DNA of 64,000 nt from Paenibacillus sp. MBLB1832 (GCF_032271945.1 NZ_CP130319.1:2623001-2687000); one strand, 5' to 3'. Positions 27,190 through 36,872 are shown, counted from the stretch's first letter. Made by a program: numbers and translations. The notes: a model not told the origin generated them from the sequence alone.

Positions 27190-28071
27190 ATGTCTGATTT
27201 AGGTTATATTTTGCGTAAAACACGCCAGGAAAAAAAGATTTCACTTGATGATCTTCAAGAAGTAACGAAAATTCGCAAACGCTATCTTGAAGCCATTGAG
27301 GAAGGAAACTATAAAGTATTGCCTGGCAGTTTCTATGTACGTGCTTTTATCAAGAGCTATGCAGAAGCTGTAGGATTAGATCCTACAGAAGTTCTGAATA
27401 TGTATCAATCAACGAATCCGTCCCCTGCGATTGAGAAGCCTGTCGTCGAAGTGATTCGTTCGAATAGAACAAGAGTCCGTAATACGGAAAAGATGAGCCG
27501 ATGGGCTTCCAGCCTGATGTTTGTCTGTTTTATTTTGCTAATATTCGGAATTGTGTACTACTATACATATAAGAACTATAAAGGCACACCTGCGGATGAG
27601 AAGCCGACGCAAACGCAAACGCCGCGGATTACTGATTCGACGAACCCCTCTCCGAATTCATCTGTGAACGCGACAGGTGAGGGGAAAGCAACGACCGTTG
27701 CTACGTCCACTCCGACGCCAACTCCTGCACCAACGCCGACACCGCCTGCGGTTCAAGTGAAGTTTAGCAGCAATGAAAAGGGCGTGGATAACTACATCAT
27801 AACAGGCACAGCCAATTTAAATATCCAGTTTAAAATTAAGGGATCATGTTGGATAGCTGTTAACGCATTGACTCCCGAGGGAGACAAAGGGGCGTTGCTT
27901 AGACAGAAGCTGTATAATGATGGTGACACGGATTTGTTTGACATACCAAGCTCTGCCTATTTAAATGTAGGCGCAGCAAGTGCTTTGCAGCTTATGGTCA
28001 ATGGGACGCTGGTTCCTGTCGGTGATACACCGAATCCGAAGCGAGTACAATTGAATTTGCAGAAAAGCTAG
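27190..28071 (+). CDS. rodZ: Cell-shape protein RodZ (YmfM)
   Basis: RodZ links MreB to the elongation machinery. The 293-residue protein has a cytoplasmic helix-turn-helix domain (1-75, LGYILRKTRQEKKISLDDL), one transmembrane segment near 105-125 (SSLMFVCFILLIFGIVYYY), a Thr/Pro-rich repeat linker (TPTPTPAPTPTP) and an extracytoplasmic DUF4115 domain. ATG 27190 follows GGGAGGTGA. Topology and position before the rimO/pgsA block match ymfM. Confidence 0.9.
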   Translation: MSDLGYILRKTRQEKKISLDDLQEVTKIRKRYLEAIEEGNYKVLPGSFYVRAFIKSYAEAVGLDPTEVLNMYQSTNPSPAIEKPVVEVIRSNRTRVRNTEKMSRWASSLMFVCFILLIFGIVYYYTYKNYKGTPADEKPTQTQTPRITDSTNPSPNSSVNATGEGKATTVATSTPTPTPAPTPTPPAVQVKFSSNEKGVDNYIITGTANLNIQFKIKGSCWIAVNALTPEGDKGALLRQKLYNDGDTDLFDIPSSAYLNVGAASALQLMVNGTLVPVGDTPNPKRVQLNLQKS

Positions 28072-28119
28072 CATTTTGGCAATTCCTGCGCTTTCCCGGG
28101 TAATGAAATGACGGTATAG

Positions 28120-28160
28120 GAAATATTCGAAGCCTAGTGGCAGCGGATATTTCTTTTTTT
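28120..28160 (+). terminator. Intrinsic terminator after rodZ
   Basis: GAAATATTCG (28120-28129) pairs with CGGATATTTC (28144-28153) including one T-G pair, followed by TTTTTTT. Confidence 0.8.
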
Positions 28161-28214
28161 GTATGTTCTTGCTATAATGCTATTGTAATTTGATGGAAGG
28201 GATGTTGACCAAAT

Positions 28215-28706
28215 ATGAGTTCAGAGAGTTCATTTGATATCGTATCCAAGGTGGATATGCAAGAATTAAACAATGCCATTCAACAAGCGGAAAAAGAAAT
28301 GCTAACTCGCTTTGATTTTAAAGGTAGCAAGAGTAGTATTAAACTAGATAAAGATCAGCTGGTTGTGACTTCGGATGACGAGTTCAAGCTTCAGAACGTT
28401 CTTGATATTATGCATGCCAAAATGACAAAACGCGGCATCTCGATTAAAAATCTCGAATATTCCAAGGTTGAGCCAGCGGCTGGCCAAACCGTAAGACAGA
28501 AAATTAGCATGAAGCAAGGCGTGGATCAAGAAAACTCGAAGAAAATTAATATTTTAATTCGTGACTCCAAGCTTAAAGTAAAAACTCAAATTCAAGGGGA
28601 TCAAATCCGTGTAACAGGGAAGAGCCGTGACGATTTGCAAGCTGTTATTGCCCTTCTTCGTAAAGCAGATATTCCGTTAGACTTGCAATTTGTTAATATG
28701 AAATAG
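28215..28706 (+). CDS. yajQ: YajQ family nucleotide-binding protein
   Basis: A 163-residue protein of the YajQ family; members bind nucleotides, and one from Xanthomonas binds cyclic di-GMP. It opens [18 protein letters not shown] and contains [11 protein letters not shown] and [15 protein letters not shown] at the end, all family hallmarks. The length is standard. It has its own TATAAT-like element (28173-28178) and a terminator on each side, so it is monocistronic. B. subtilis has its homologue elsewhere, so this is a local difference in order. Confidence 0.9.
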   Translation: MSSESSFDIVSKVDMQELNNAIQQAEKEMLTRFDFKGSKSSIKLDKDQLVVTSDDEFKLQNVLDIMHAKMTKRGISIKNLEYSKVEPAAGQTVRQKISMKQGVDQENSKKINILIRDSKLKVKTQIQGDQIRVTGKSRDDLQAVIALLRKADIPLDLQFVNMK

Positions 28707-28731
28707 AGCTAGTCATAGCTGAATGAGGAAG

Positions 28732-28759
28732 AAAACCCCCTGGATGTAGGGGGTTTTTA
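28732..28759 (+). terminator. Intrinsic terminator after yajQ
   Basis: AAAACCCCC (28732-28740) pairs exactly with GGGGGTTTT (28749-28757) with an 8-base loop and further T. Confidence 0.9.
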
Positions 28760-28763
28760 CATT

Positions 28764-28792
28764 TTGACACCCTATGGGGCATGTATTATACT
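28764..28792 (+). promoter_or_regulatory. Predicted sigma-A promoter of rimO
   Basis: A consensus TTGACA (28764-28769) is exactly 17 bases from TATACT (28787-28792). It lies directly after the yajQ terminator and 42 bases before the rimO start. Confidence 0.8.
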
Positions 28793-28834
28793 GGTAGGGA
28801 GTGTTTTCTAGGACTATTGGAGGTTGTTTCATTC

Positions 28835-30163
28835 ATGACAGAAAAGGTTAAAGTAGTAACTCTCGGATGTGAGAAGAATCTGGTTGATTCCGAGATTATG
28901 GCAGGCTTAATTCATGGCCGTGGCTTTCAACTTGTCGAGAACAAGGAAGAAGCGACTGTTATTATCGTGAACACTTGCGGGTTCATTGATGCGGCGAAAG
29001 AAGAATCCGTGAATACCATTTTGGATATGGCAGACCTAAAACAAACGGCGAATCTTAAGGCGCTTATTGTGTCAGGCTGTTTAACACAAAGATATAAGCA
29101 GCAATTGATGGAAGAAATGCCAGAGATTGATGGGATCGTAGGAACTGGCGATTTTGACAAAATTAATCACATTGTGGATGAAGCGCTTAGAGGAAAGAAA
29201 CCGGTTCTAATTGGGAATCCGGTATTTAACTATGACGCTGATCTACCTAGACTGATGACCACTCCACGCTATACGGCCTATGTGAAAATTGCAGAGGGTT
29301 GCGACAACGCATGTACGTTTTGTAGTATTCCGATTATGCGCGGTGCGTTCAAAAGTAGAAGTATCGAGTCGGTCGTCGCCGAAGTGGCTACACTTGCAGC
29401 GCAAGGTGTCAAAGAAATTAGCTTGATCGCGCAAGATTCTACGAATTATGGCACAGATCTTTACGATAAATTCATGCTGCCAACGCTGCTGAACAAAGTA
29501 AGTGAAGTGGAAGGCATTGAATGGGTGCGTCTGCATTATGCGTATCCAGGCTTCTTCAGCGATGAACTAATCGAAGTGATGGCGACGAATCCGAAAGTGT
29601 GCAAATATATCGATATGCCTTTACAGCACAGTGAAGATTCGATTTTGAAAAGAATGCGCAGACCTGGCCGTCAGAAGGATACACGTGAACTTGTGCGTAA
29701 AATTCGTGAAGCCATTCCTGATGTTGCGTTGCGTACTTCGCTGATCGTTGGATTCCCTGGTGAAACAGAAGAAGATTTTGAAAACTTGAAGGCGTTTGTT
29801 CGTGACGTTCAGTTTGACCGTCTTGGTGTATTCGCTTATTCCAAAGAGGATGATACACCAGCAGCGAGATTGCCAGATCAAGTTCCAGATGATGTGAAAG
29901 AATATCGCGCGAACGTTATTATGGAGATTCAACGAGAAATTTCCAACATTCGCGGTGGACGCCGTATCGGACAAGAGATTGATGTCTTGATTGAAAGATA
30001 CGATGGCAGAAGCGATGTTTATATTGGCCGTTCCCAATTCGATGCACCTGAGATCGATGGCGAGGTATTCGTGTCGAACGCGAAGCTAAACATTGGTGAA
30101 CTTGCCAAAGTACGTATTACCCACTCCTATGAGTTTGACTTATCTGGGGAGGTCATTGCATGA
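28835..30163 (+). CDS. rimO: Ribosomal protein S12 methylthiotransferase
   Basis: RimO is a radical SAM enzyme that adds a methylthio group to an aspartate of ribosomal protein S12. The three N-terminal cysteines of the UPF0004 domain are visible (GCEKN, NTCGF, SGCLTQ), the radical SAM motif is CDNACTFC near residue 150, and a TRAM domain closes the protein. ATG 28835 lies 11 bases after TTGGAGG and gives 442 residues. Its stop overlaps pgsA. The related miaB is also in this window; CEKNLVDSE versus CQMNEHDTE tells them apart. Confidence 0.93.
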   Translation: MTEKVKVVTLGCEKNLVDSEIMAGLIHGRGFQLVENKEEATVIIVNTCGFIDAAKEESVNTILDMADLKQTANLKALIVSGCLTQRYKQQLMEEMPEIDGIVGTGDFDKINHIVDEALRGKKPVLIGNPVFNYDADLPRLMTTPRYTAYVKIAEGCDNACTFCSIPIMRGAFKSRSIESVVAEVATLAAQGVKEISLIAQDSTNYGTDLYDKFMLPTLLNKVSEVEGIEWVRLHYAYPGFFSDELIEVMATNPKVCKYIDMPLQHSEDSILKRMRRPGRQKDTRELVRKIREAIPDVALRTSLIVGFPGETEEDFENLKAFVRDVQFDRLGVFAYSKEDDTPAARLPDQVPDDVKEYRANVIMEIQREISNIRGGRRIGQEIDVLIERYDGRSDVYIGRSQFDAPEIDGEVFVSNAKLNIGELAKVRITHSYEFDLSGEVIA

Positions 30164-30747
30164 ATCTGGCCAACCGCATCACCGTAGCGAGAATTTTATT
30201 AGTACCCATTATCATGTTCTTTCTATTGATAAAGGTGAAATTTCCTCATATACGGATCGAGGAATTTAGCATTACGTATAATCAAATTATTGCTGCCTTA
30301 ATCTTCATAATTGCTGCAAGTACAGACAGTTTGGACGGTTACATTGCCAGAAAACGTAATCTGGTTACGAATCTAGGCAAGCTGCTTGATCCTTTGGCGG
30401 ACAAGTTGCTTGTAACTGCTGTGCTTGTATCTTTAGTGGAAATGGATAAAGTTGATGCATGGATCGTTATCGTGATCATCAGTAGAGAATGGGCAGTTAC
30501 TGGACTGCGTCAAATTGCTTTACTTGAGGGTACAGTGATGGCAGCAAGCAACTGGGGCAAAGCGAAGACAGCTGCACAAATTACAGCAATTATTGCCTTG
30601 CTAATCAATAATTTTCCGTTTACGTTTGTACATTTTCCTTTTGATGTCGTTGCAAGTTGGGCAGCAGCAATTATTACTGTTTACTCTGGTATTGAATACT
30701 TTGTTAAGAATAAGCATGTTATTGACTTTTCAGAAAAATCACAATAG
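30160..30747 (+). CDS. pgsA: CDP-diacylglycerol--glycerol-3-phosphate 3-phosphatidyltransferase
   Basis: PgsA makes phosphatidylglycerophosphate, the committed step to phosphatidylglycerol. The 195-residue membrane protein carries the CDP-alcohol phosphotransferase motif DG..AR........G...D...D, read here as DGYIARKRNLVTNLGKLLDPLADK near residue 60-83 (given in one gapped pattern), and several hydrophobic helices. The ATG overlaps the rimO stop (ATGA). The TAG stop lies inside the stem of the terminator that follows. Confidence 0.93.
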   Translation: MNLANRITVARILLVPIIMFFLLIKVKFPHIRIEEFSITYNQIIAALIFIIAASTDSLDGYIARKRNLVTNLGKLLDPLADKLLVTAVLVSLVEMDKVDAWIVIVIISREWAVTGLRQIALLEGTVMAASNWGKAKTAAQITAIIALLINNFPFTFVHFPFDVVASWAAAIITVYSGIEYFVKNKHVIDFSEKSQ

Positions 30748-30767
30748 GGCAACCTATTGTTTTTTTC
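30742..30767 (+). terminator. Intrinsic terminator overlapping the pgsA stop
   Basis: CAATAGG (30742-30748) pairs with CCTATTG (30753-30759) across the loop GCAA, followed by seven T. The pgsA stop codon is part of the 5' arm, so a ribosome finishing pgsA would cover the hairpin. Confidence 0.8.
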
Positions 30768-30788
30768 TATGCGTAGGAGGGAAACGAT

Positions 30789-32039
30789 GTGAAAGCTGAA
30801 ATTATTGCAGTAGGTACAGAATTGCTCTTAGGGCAAATTGTGAATACGAACGCTCAGTTCATCTCACAAGAATGCGCGGCTCAAGGTATTGATGTTTATG
30901 TGCAAACGGTTGTCGGAGATAACCAAGAGCGACTCTTATCAAGCCTTCAACTTGCCGCTTCACGTGCCGATGTTGTCATTTGTACAGGCGGGCTGGGCCC
31001 AACACAGGATGATCTGACCAAAGACACACTTGCAGCATGGATGGGGCGTCAACTGCTCATTCATGAACCTTCCATGCAAGCTATATCAGAGATGTTTGCT
31101 TCCCGCGGGATTCATATGGTTGAAAGCAATCGCCGACAGGCGAATATGATTGAAGGCAGCGATCCCTTACATAATGAGACAGGATTGGCCGTAGGTAACG
31201 CATTGACCTATGAGGGAACACATTTTATTTTGCTGCCTGGACCGCCGAAAGAAATGAAGCCAATGTTTATGAATCAGGCGATTCCATGGCTGCAAGCACA
31301 TATGACCGATGAGGTTCCGTTGTATTCTAAAATGTTGAAGTTTGCAGGGATTGGCGAGTCTGCCCTTGAGTATCAATTAATCGACTTGATTCAAGATCAA
31401 TCGGACCCTACCCTTGCTCCTTATGCTAAGGAAGGTGAGGTTACTATCCGTGTAACGACACGCGCGCATTCAGAGATGGAAGGTGAGCGTAAAATAGCAT
31501 CAACCATCACGAAGATTCAGAAACGTTTAGGGGATCACCTGTATGCCGAACAGGATGTGCCGATCGAAACTATCGTTCTAGAGCTTCTTGGTAAAAAAGG
31601 GTTAACGCTAACCGTTGCAGAGAGCTGTTCGGGTGGCTTATTAAGTGATCTGCTTACGTCGATCCCTGGCAGCTCGCAATCTTTCATTGGCGGCATCATC
31701 TGCTACTCCAATGCGTTGAAACATAAGCTTCTTGGTGTGCCCATGGAAGTTTTGGAGGGAGCGGGAGCTCCTGGTGCTGTGAGCAGCGAGACGGCAGTCA
31801 TTCTAGCCGAGCAATTGCTCGTACGTACAGGAAGTGACTTCGGCGTTTCCCTAACGGGTGTGGCAGGTCCAAGCCCGTCTGAGGGTAAGCCTGTTGGTCT
31901 AGTCTACCTCGGATTAGCTCAAAAGAATGCAATAACCCAAGTTTTCACGCTAAATCTATCTGGAAATCGAGAAACGATTAAACTTAGAGCCGCGAAGAGA
32001 GCACTCTATGAATTGTGGAAACAGTTGAAAGAAAACTAG
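30789..32039 (+). CDS. cinA: CinA family protein (competence/damage-inducible; nicotinamide-nucleotide amidase domain)
   Basis: The 416-residue protein has an N-terminal MoaB-like domain (GTELLLGQIVNTNAQFIS, TGGLGPTQDD near 70) and a C-terminal PncC-type nicotinamide-nucleotide amidase domain (TVAESCSGGLLSDLLTSIPGSS near 278 in two runs, and SLTGVAGPS). GTG 30789 follows TAGGAGG. As in many Firmicutes it precedes recA; here a strong terminator and separate promoter lie between them. Confidence 0.93.
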   Translation: MKAEIIAVGTELLLGQIVNTNAQFISQECAAQGIDVYVQTVVGDNQERLLSSLQLAASRADVVICTGGLGPTQDDLTKDTLAAWMGRQLLIHEPSMQAISEMFASRGIHMVESNRRQANMIEGSDPLHNETGLAVGNALTYEGTHFILLPGPPKEMKPMFMNQAIPWLQAHMTDEVPLYSKMLKFAGIGESALEYQLIDLIQDQSDPTLAPYAKEGEVTIRVTTRAHSEMEGERKIASTITKIQKRLGDHLYAEQDVPIETIVLELLGKKGLTLTVAESCSGGLLSDLLTSIPGSSQSFIGGIICYSNALKHKLLGVPMEVLEGAGAPGAVSSETAVILAEQLLVRTGSDFGVSLTGVAGPSPSEGKPVGLVYLGLAQKNAITQVFTLNLSGNRETIKLRAAKRALYELWKQLKEN

Positions 32040-32073
32040 AAATCAACTATAATCAAGAGAGTGTTAACGGAAG

Positions 32074-32109
32074 AACCGTAGCAAAGCGATAACTTTGTTA
32101 CGGTTTTTT
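32074..32109 (+). terminator. Intrinsic terminator after cinA
   Basis: A 13-pair stem, AACCGTAGCAAAG (32074-32086) with CTTTGTTACGGTT (32093-32105), one G-T pair, followed by TTTT. It uncouples cinA from recA. Confidence 0.9.
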
Positions 32110-32126
32110 GTTTGTTCGCAAAAAAA

Positions 32127-32140
32127 CGAATGTATGTTCG
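32127..32140 (+). promoter_or_regulatory. SOS box (LexA/DinR operator) of recA
   Basis: CGAATGTATGTTCG fits the Bacillus consensus CGAACnnnnGTTCG with one change and resembles the recA box of B. subtilis. It lies just before the recA promoter, so LexA should repress recA until DNA damage. Confidence 0.85.
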
Positions 32141-32149
32141 AAAAAATGC

Positions 32150-32189
32150 TTGGCAAACGTGCCAAAACAAGTTATCATATACCTATAAT
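32150..32189 (+). promoter_or_regulatory. Predicted sigma-A promoter of recA
   Basis: TTGGCA (32150-32155) is 17 bases from TATCAT (32173-32178). A better -10, TATAAT (32184-32189), lies a little further down but lacks a good -35 at the right distance. Which is used cannot be settled from sequence. Confidence 0.55.
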
Positions 32190-32209
32190 CATAGAAGGAA
32201 GTGGTCGTT

Positions 32210-33253
32210 TTGTCAGATCGTCGTGCCGCACTTGATAATGCTTTACGTCAAATTGAGAAACAGTTCGGAAAAGGCTCCATTATGAAACTTGGAGAATCTA
32301 CACATATGCAAGTTGAAACGATTTCTTCAGGTGCACTTGCACTTGATATTGCTCTTGGAATAGGTGGATTCCCTCGTGGAAGAATTATAGAAGTTTACGG
32401 ACCAGAATCTTCTGGTAAAACAACAGTTGCCCTTCATGCGATTGCAGAAGTACAGAAAGTTGGCGGACAAGCCGCTTTTATCGACGCGGAGCATGCTTTG
32501 GATCCATCCTACGCAAGCAAGTTGGGTATCAATATCGATGAATTATTGCTCTCCCAACCAGATACAGGTGAACAAGCACTTGAAATTGCAGAAGCACTCG
32601 TGCGCAGTGGTGCAGTTGATATCATCGTTATCGACTCCGTTGCAGCTCTTGTACCGAAAGCGGAAATCGAAGGCGACATGGGGGATTCCCACGTTGGACT
32701 TCAAGCGCGTCTTATGTCGCAAGCCCTACGTAAATTGTCTGGTGCGATTAATAAATCCAAGGTTATTGCCATCTTCATTAACCAATTGCGTGAGAAAGTC
32801 GGCGTAATGTTCGGTAATCCTGAGACGACGCCGGGTGGAAGAGCACTTAAGTTCTACTCCTCTGTTCGTTTGGATGTGCGTCGTGTGGAAACAATCAAAC
32901 AAGGGAATGACATGGTTGGGAATCGCACGAGAATTAAGGTTGTAAAGAATAAAGTGGCTCCACCATTTAAACAAGCTGAAGTTGATATTATGTATGGTGA
33001 AGGAATTTCACGCGAAGGAAGTATTATTGATATCGCAACCGAAATGGATATCGTGAATAAGAGCGGTGCATGGTATTCGTATGAAGGTGAGCGTCTAGGT
33101 CAAGGCCGTGAGAATGCGAAGCAGTTCCTGAAAGAGAACAAAGCAATCTCGGAAACGATTGAATTGCGAATCAGAGAGAACAGTAACTTGATTAAAGTTG
33201 TTGGTCCAAATACTGATGACGAAGATGAGCTGGACACAGCTTTTGAAGAATAA
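32210..33253 (+). CDS. recA: Recombinase RecA
   Basis: RecA forms the strand-exchange filament and triggers LexA self-cleavage. The 347-residue protein has Walker [10 protein letters not shown] near 64, the DNA-binding loop regions ([20 protein letters not shown] and [22 protein letters not shown] in the usual places) and an acidic C-terminus. TTG 32210 is preferred over GTG 32201 because AAGGAAG is 7 bases upstream and the family begins SDRRAALD. No intein or intron interrupts it. It has its own SOS-controlled promoter and a terminator. Confidence 0.97.
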   Translation: MSDRRAALDNALRQIEKQFGKGSIMKLGESTHMQVETISSGALALDIALGIGGFPRGRIIEVYGPESSGKTTVALHAIAEVQKVGGQAAFIDAEHALDPSYASKLGINIDELLLSQPDTGEQALEIAEALVRSGAVDIIVIDSVAALVPKAEIEGDMGDSHVGLQARLMSQALRKLSGAINKSKVIAIFINQLREKVGVMFGNPETTPGGRALKFYSSVRLDVRRVETIKQGNDMVGNRTRIKVVKNKVAPPFKQAEVDIMYGEGISREGSIIDIATEMDIVNKSGAWYSYEGERLGQGRENAKQFLKENKAISETIELRIRENSNLIKVVGPNTDDEDELDTAFEE

Positions 33254-33282
33254 ACAGAATAAATATTAAGTAGCCAGTTGAT

Positions 33283-33314
33283 GAAGCACCTGAACCTTGC
33301 GTTGAGGTGCTTTC
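33283..33314 (+). terminator. Intrinsic terminator after recA
   Basis: GAAGCACCT (33283-33291) pairs with AGGTGCTTT (33305-33313) across a 13-base loop. The following run is short (TTTCTTC), so some read-through into recX is likely. Confidence 0.65.
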
Positions 33315-33338
33315 TTCATGCAGAGGAGTGAACTTAGG

Positions 33339-34031
33339 TTGGACCGCGAAGAAGAACAGTTGCAAATTATAACGAAAGTAGAGAAGCAGAAACAAGGCCG
33401 ACATCGATACAATATATTTCTAAACGAAGCGTATGCCTTTTCCGTTCATGAAGATATTCTCGTGAAACATCGATTACATAAAGGGGAGACCTTGTTACTT
33501 CATAGTATTGAAGCCATCCTGCTGGATGAGGAAAGAAACTTAGCTTATGTGAAGGCGCTGTTTATGGTTGGAAGACGTCCGCATGCCATTTCTGAGGTGA
33601 AACGGAAGCTAAAGGAAAAGGGGTTCGAAGCTCCCATCATTGATTGGACGTGTAAGAAACTAATCGCGAACAAATACGTAAACGATGAAGAATTTGCAAA
33701 GATGTGGACAGACAATCGTGTCCTAACGCAGCGCAAAGGACGAAATCTGATTCGGCAAGAACTCCAGTATAAAGGGATTGATCCCAATGTTGTGAAGAGT
33801 ACAATGGCAGACATCAATCCGGAGGATGAATACGAGGGAGCTTTGAAAATAGCCCGAACCAAATGGAAACAATCATCAGGAGAGACGATGGATAAGAAGC
33901 GAAAGACTGCAGCATTTCTAATGCGGAGGGGCTATACGGGGGCAATTGTTTCGAAGGTTTTCGCGGTAATCATGAGCGAGTTAGGTGATGAAGATTCCGA
34001 CTTGTTCGAAGAATTCACCGAATATGATTAA
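33339..34031 (+). CDS. recX: Regulatory protein RecX
   Basis: RecX modulates RecA filament activity. The product is mostly helical with three-helix repeats and the signature KLIANKYVNDEEFAKMWTDNRV near residue 105. Position after recA supports the name. The start is uncertain: TTG 33339 has AGGAGTG about 10 bases upstream and is used here (230 residues); ATG 33318 would add 7 residues but begins beside the recA terminator. Confidence 0.85.
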   Translation: MDREEEQLQIITKVEKQKQGRHRYNIFLNEAYAFSVHEDILVKHRLHKGETLLLHSIEAILLDEERNLAYVKALFMVGRRPHAISEVKRKLKEKGFEAPIIDWTCKKLIANKYVNDEEFAKMWTDNRVLTQRKGRNLIRQELQYKGIDPNVVKSTMADINPEDEYEGALKIARTKWKQSSGETMDKKRKTAAFLMRRGYTGAIVSKVFAVIMSELGDEDSDLFEEFTEYD

Positions 34032-34070
34032 TGTCATTAATTAATGCTTCTTTTTTATTAATGATATTAA
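34028..34070 (+). other. AT-rich hairpin at the end of recX
   Basis: Fourteen positions pair between 34028-34041 and 34057-34070, all A-T except one G-C and one G-T pair, with the loop containing a T-run. It begins inside the recX stop region. No T-run follows on the + strand, so it is at best a weak terminator or an mRNA 3'-end stabiliser. Confidence 0.4.
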
Positions 34071-34122
34071 ATAATTTCAACTGGAAAAACTGGGCCTAAT
34101 TGTTCAACTCTTGGACATTCGC

Positions 34123-34152
34123 TTGACAAGCTTCTTCGACAAAAGATAAAAT
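34123..34152 (+). promoter_or_regulatory. Predicted sigma-A promoter of rny
   Basis: TTGACA (34123-34128) is 18 bases from TAAAAT (34147-34152). It would give a leader of about 255 bases before rny. Confidence 0.6.
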
Positions 34153-34212
34153 AACAATGTATATTTTCATAATGTATTCAAAATCATACTAATTTCATTG
34201 ATTTTGATAGGA

Positions 34213-34402
34213 CAGCTGTAAAAACCGCCAATTTTTACACTGTTGATTATGGATTATTAGCACTAGAGTGCCCTATCGCACAGTGCGCATTCATTTAAAA
34301 GCGATACTCTTTCGTTATAGAAGGGTATGTAATGACTAGTTAACAATTGAATCGGATTAAAAAACCGAAGGAGTCCCAAGCTAACACCTTGGAGAAACCA
34401 AC
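34213..34402 (+). other. Structured untranslated leader of rny (several hairpins)
   Basis: The 386 bases between recX and rny hold no gene. Downstream of the promoter, four local hairpins can be seen: ACAG-C-TGTAAAAA with TTTTTACACTGT (34213-34244, one bulged C), ATACTCTTT with GAAGGGTAT (34304-34328), TCGG with CCGA (34352-34367), and CCAAG with CTTGG close to the rny binding site. No known riboswitch class was recognised. It may be an autoregulatory or RNase-controlled leader. Confidence 0.45.
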
Positions 34403-34417
34403 GAGGAGGTGAACAAG

Positions 34418-35956
34418 ATGACTGCCATCTGGATCGCGATCATTCTCGTTGTTGGAGCTGCTTGCTTAGGGATTGGTTATTTTATCCGTAAATCTCTTGC
34501 AGAAGCGAAAATTTCCAGTGCAGAAACTGCCGCTGAGCAGATCAAAGAATCTGCTAAGAAAGAAGCGGAAGCACTGAAAAAAGAAACGGTTCTGGAAGCG
34601 AAGGACGAAGTGCATAAGCTTCGCTCCGAAGCTGAAAAAGACATTCGTGAACGTCGGAATGAAATTCAACGACAAGAAAGACGATTGTTGCAAAAAGAGG
34701 AATCGCTGGATAAAAAATTAGAGTCTCTCGAGCGTAAAGAAGAGTTAGTTGCCAACAAAGAGAAACGAATCGAGGATACACAAACACAGATTGACCAGCT
34801 TTATAAAAGCCAAGTCTCAGAATTGGAACGGATTTCTGGTCTTACAATGGAAGAAGCGAAGAGTATTATTCTTACTAATGTAGAGCAAGAAGTTCGTCAT
34901 GAAACGGCTCAATTAATTAAAGAGATCGAACAGCAAGCCAAAGAAGAAGGCGAGAAGAAAGCACGAGAAATCATCACACTCGCTATTCAGCGTTGTGCGG
35001 CGGATCACGTTGCAGAAACAACAGTTTCAGTTGTCTCGTTGCCAAATGAAGAAATGAAAGGCCGTATTATCGGTCGTGAAGGACGTAATATCCGTGCTTT
35101 AGAAACGTTGACGGGTATTGACCTTATTATTGATGATACGCCTGAAGCGGTAATCTTATCAGGATTTGACCCGATTCGCCGTGAAATTGCTCGTACATCT
35201 TTGGAGAAATTAGTGGCTGATGGACGTATCCATCCAGCACGTATCGAAGAAATGGTCGAGAAGTCTCGTAAAGAAGTGGACGAGCGTATCCGCGAGTATG
35301 GGGAGCAAGCGACGTTTGAAGTTGGGGTACACGGATTACATCCTGACTTGATTAAAATTCTGGGACGCCTTAAGTTCAGAACAAGTTACGGACAAAACGT
35401 GTTGAAACATTCCATGGAAGTAGCTTATCTAGCTGGCTTAATGGCTGGGGAGCTCGGGGTAGACGTAACTTTGGCGAAACGTGCCGGGCTTCTTCATGAC
35501 ATTGGTAAAGCGTTAGATCACGAAGTTGAAGGATCGCACGTTGAAATCGGTGTTGAGATAGGTAAGAAGTACAAAGAACATCCAGTCGTTATCAATAGTA
35601 TCGCTTCACATCACGGTGACGTGGAAGCAACCTCTGTTATCGCTATGCTAGTCGGCGCTGCCGATGCTTTATCAGCAGCAAGACCAGGAGCACGCAGAGA
35701 AACTCTTGAAACGTACATCAAACGACTTGAGAAATTGGAAGAAATTTCAGAATCATTTGAGGGTGTTGAGAAGTCATACGCCATTCAAGCTGGCCGCGAA
35801 GTTCGTGTCATGGTTCAACCTGAGAAAGTGGATGACACTGAAGCATTCCGTTTAGCCCGTGATATTACGAAGAAAATCGAGGGTGAACTCGATTATCCAG
35901 GACATATTAAGGTAACGGTCATTCGTGAAACGCGCGCCGTTGAATACGCAAAATAA
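34418..35956 (+). CDS. rny: Ribonuclease Y
   Basis: RNase Y is the membrane-anchored endonuclease that starts much of mRNA decay in Firmicutes. An N-terminal transmembrane helix ([19 protein letters not shown]) is followed by a long coiled coil (about 30-190), a KH domain ([15 protein letters not shown] near 215) and an HD domain with [12 protein letters not shown] near 360. ATG 34418 lies 7 bases after GAGGAGGT; 512 residues is close to the 520 of B. subtilis. A structured leader precedes it and ymdB follows. Confidence 0.96.
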   Translation: MTAIWIAIILVVGAACLGIGYFIRKSLAEAKISSAETAAEQIKESAKKEAEALKKETVLEAKDEVHKLRSEAEKDIRERRNEIQRQERRLLQKEESLDKKLESLERKEELVANKEKRIEDTQTQIDQLYKSQVSELERISGLTMEEAKSIILTNVEQEVRHETAQLIKEIEQQAKEEGEKKAREIITLAIQRCAADHVAETTVSVVSLPNEEMKGRIIGREGRNIRALETLTGIDLIIDDTPEAVILSGFDPIRREIARTSLEKLVADGRIHPARIEEMVEKSRKEVDERIREYGEQATFEVGVHGLHPDLIKILGRLKFRTSYGQNVLKHSMEVAYLAGLMAGELGVDVTLAKRAGLLHDIGKALDHEVEGSHVEIGVEIGKKYKEHPVVINSIASHHGDVEATSVIAMLVGAADALSAARPGARRETLETYIKRLEKLEEISESFEGVEKSYAIQAGREVRVMVQPEKVDDTEAFRLARDITKKIEGELDYPGHIKVTVIRETRAVEYAK

Positions 35957-35966
35957 GTTACACATG

Positions 35967-36000
35967 AGAAAAGTGGCTGATACAGCCACTTTTCGTTATT
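35967..36000 (+). terminator. Intrinsic terminator after rny
   Basis: GAAAAGTGGCTG (35968-35979) pairs exactly with CAGCCACTTTTC (35983-35994) with a short loop; the following bases (GTTATTTT) are T-rich. Confidence 0.8.
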
Positions 36001-36077
36001 TTCATGGCAGTAAGTCAATACTATGAATAAACGGCGAGTGCACCTTTGGGCAGAAGTAAAGGAGTTTTATTGAAATT

Positions 36078-36872
36078 ATGAAAATTGTATTTATTGGTGA
36101 TATTGTAGGTTCGGTTGGAAGAAAAGCTTTGAAACATATTATGCCAAGACTAAAACAATTGCATCCTAATGCGGTGTTTATCGCAAATGGGGAGAACGCA
36201 GCGGCGGGTAAAGGGATTACCGCGGCTATCGCCAAGGAAATCTATGAAATGGGCATTCAGGCAATTACGATGGGGAATCACACCTGGGATCAGAAAGAAA
36301 TTTTTGATTGGATTGATCGTGATGAGAAAATGGTTCGCCCTGCTAACTTTCCACCAGGTACACCAGGACAAGGACATACGGTCATTAAAGTGAAAGATCA
36401 AGAGATTCTGATTATTAATTTGCAAGGCCGTACTTTCCTTCCGCCGATTGATTGTCCATTCCGTAAAGTGGATGAAATTTTGGAAAATACGAAGAAAAAG
36501 CATAAATTCGTGTTTGTGGACTTTCATGCGGAAGCGACATCAGAGAAAATCGCGATGGGCTGGCATTTAGATGGTAAGGTCTCAGCCGTTGTAGGAACGC
36601 ATACACACGTGCAAACGAATGATAACCGAGTGTTGCCTCAAGGAACGGCTTATGTGACGGATGTTGGGATGGTGGGCCCTCGTGATGGTATCCTAGGTGT
36701 TGAGCGTAATGCTGTGCTTCAGAAGTTTAAGACTCAGTTGCCAGTTCGATTCGTAACGGATGAAGGAAAATGGCATTTCCATGCTGTCGTTATTGAGTTG
36801 AATGATGCAACAGGGTTAGCCAAATCCATTCATTTGATTCGATATGATGAAGATCAAGTGTTCATGGATTAA
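36078..36872 (+). CDS. ymdB: Metallophosphoesterase YmdB
   Basis: YmdB is a 2',3'-cyclic nucleotide phosphodiesterase that in B. subtilis affects biofilm and motility gene expression. The 264-residue protein shows the metal-binding series IGDIVGSVGRK near 7, NGENAAAGKG near 38, MGNHTWDQKE near 65 and GTHTHVQTND near 175. AAAGGAG lies upstream. Position after rny and before spoVS is conserved in Bacillales. Confidence 0.93.
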   Translation: MKIVFIGDIVGSVGRKALKHIMPRLKQLHPNAVFIANGENAAAGKGITAAIAKEIYEMGIQAITMGNHTWDQKEIFDWIDRDEKMVRPANFPPGTPGQGHTVIKVKDQEILIINLQGRTFLPPIDCPFRKVDEILENTKKKHKFVFVDFHAEATSEKIAMGWHLDGKVSAVVGTHTHVQTNDNRVLPQGTAYVTDVGMVGPRDGILGVERNAVLQKFKTQLPVRFVTDEGKWHFHAVVIELNDATGLAKSIHLIRYDEDQVFMD

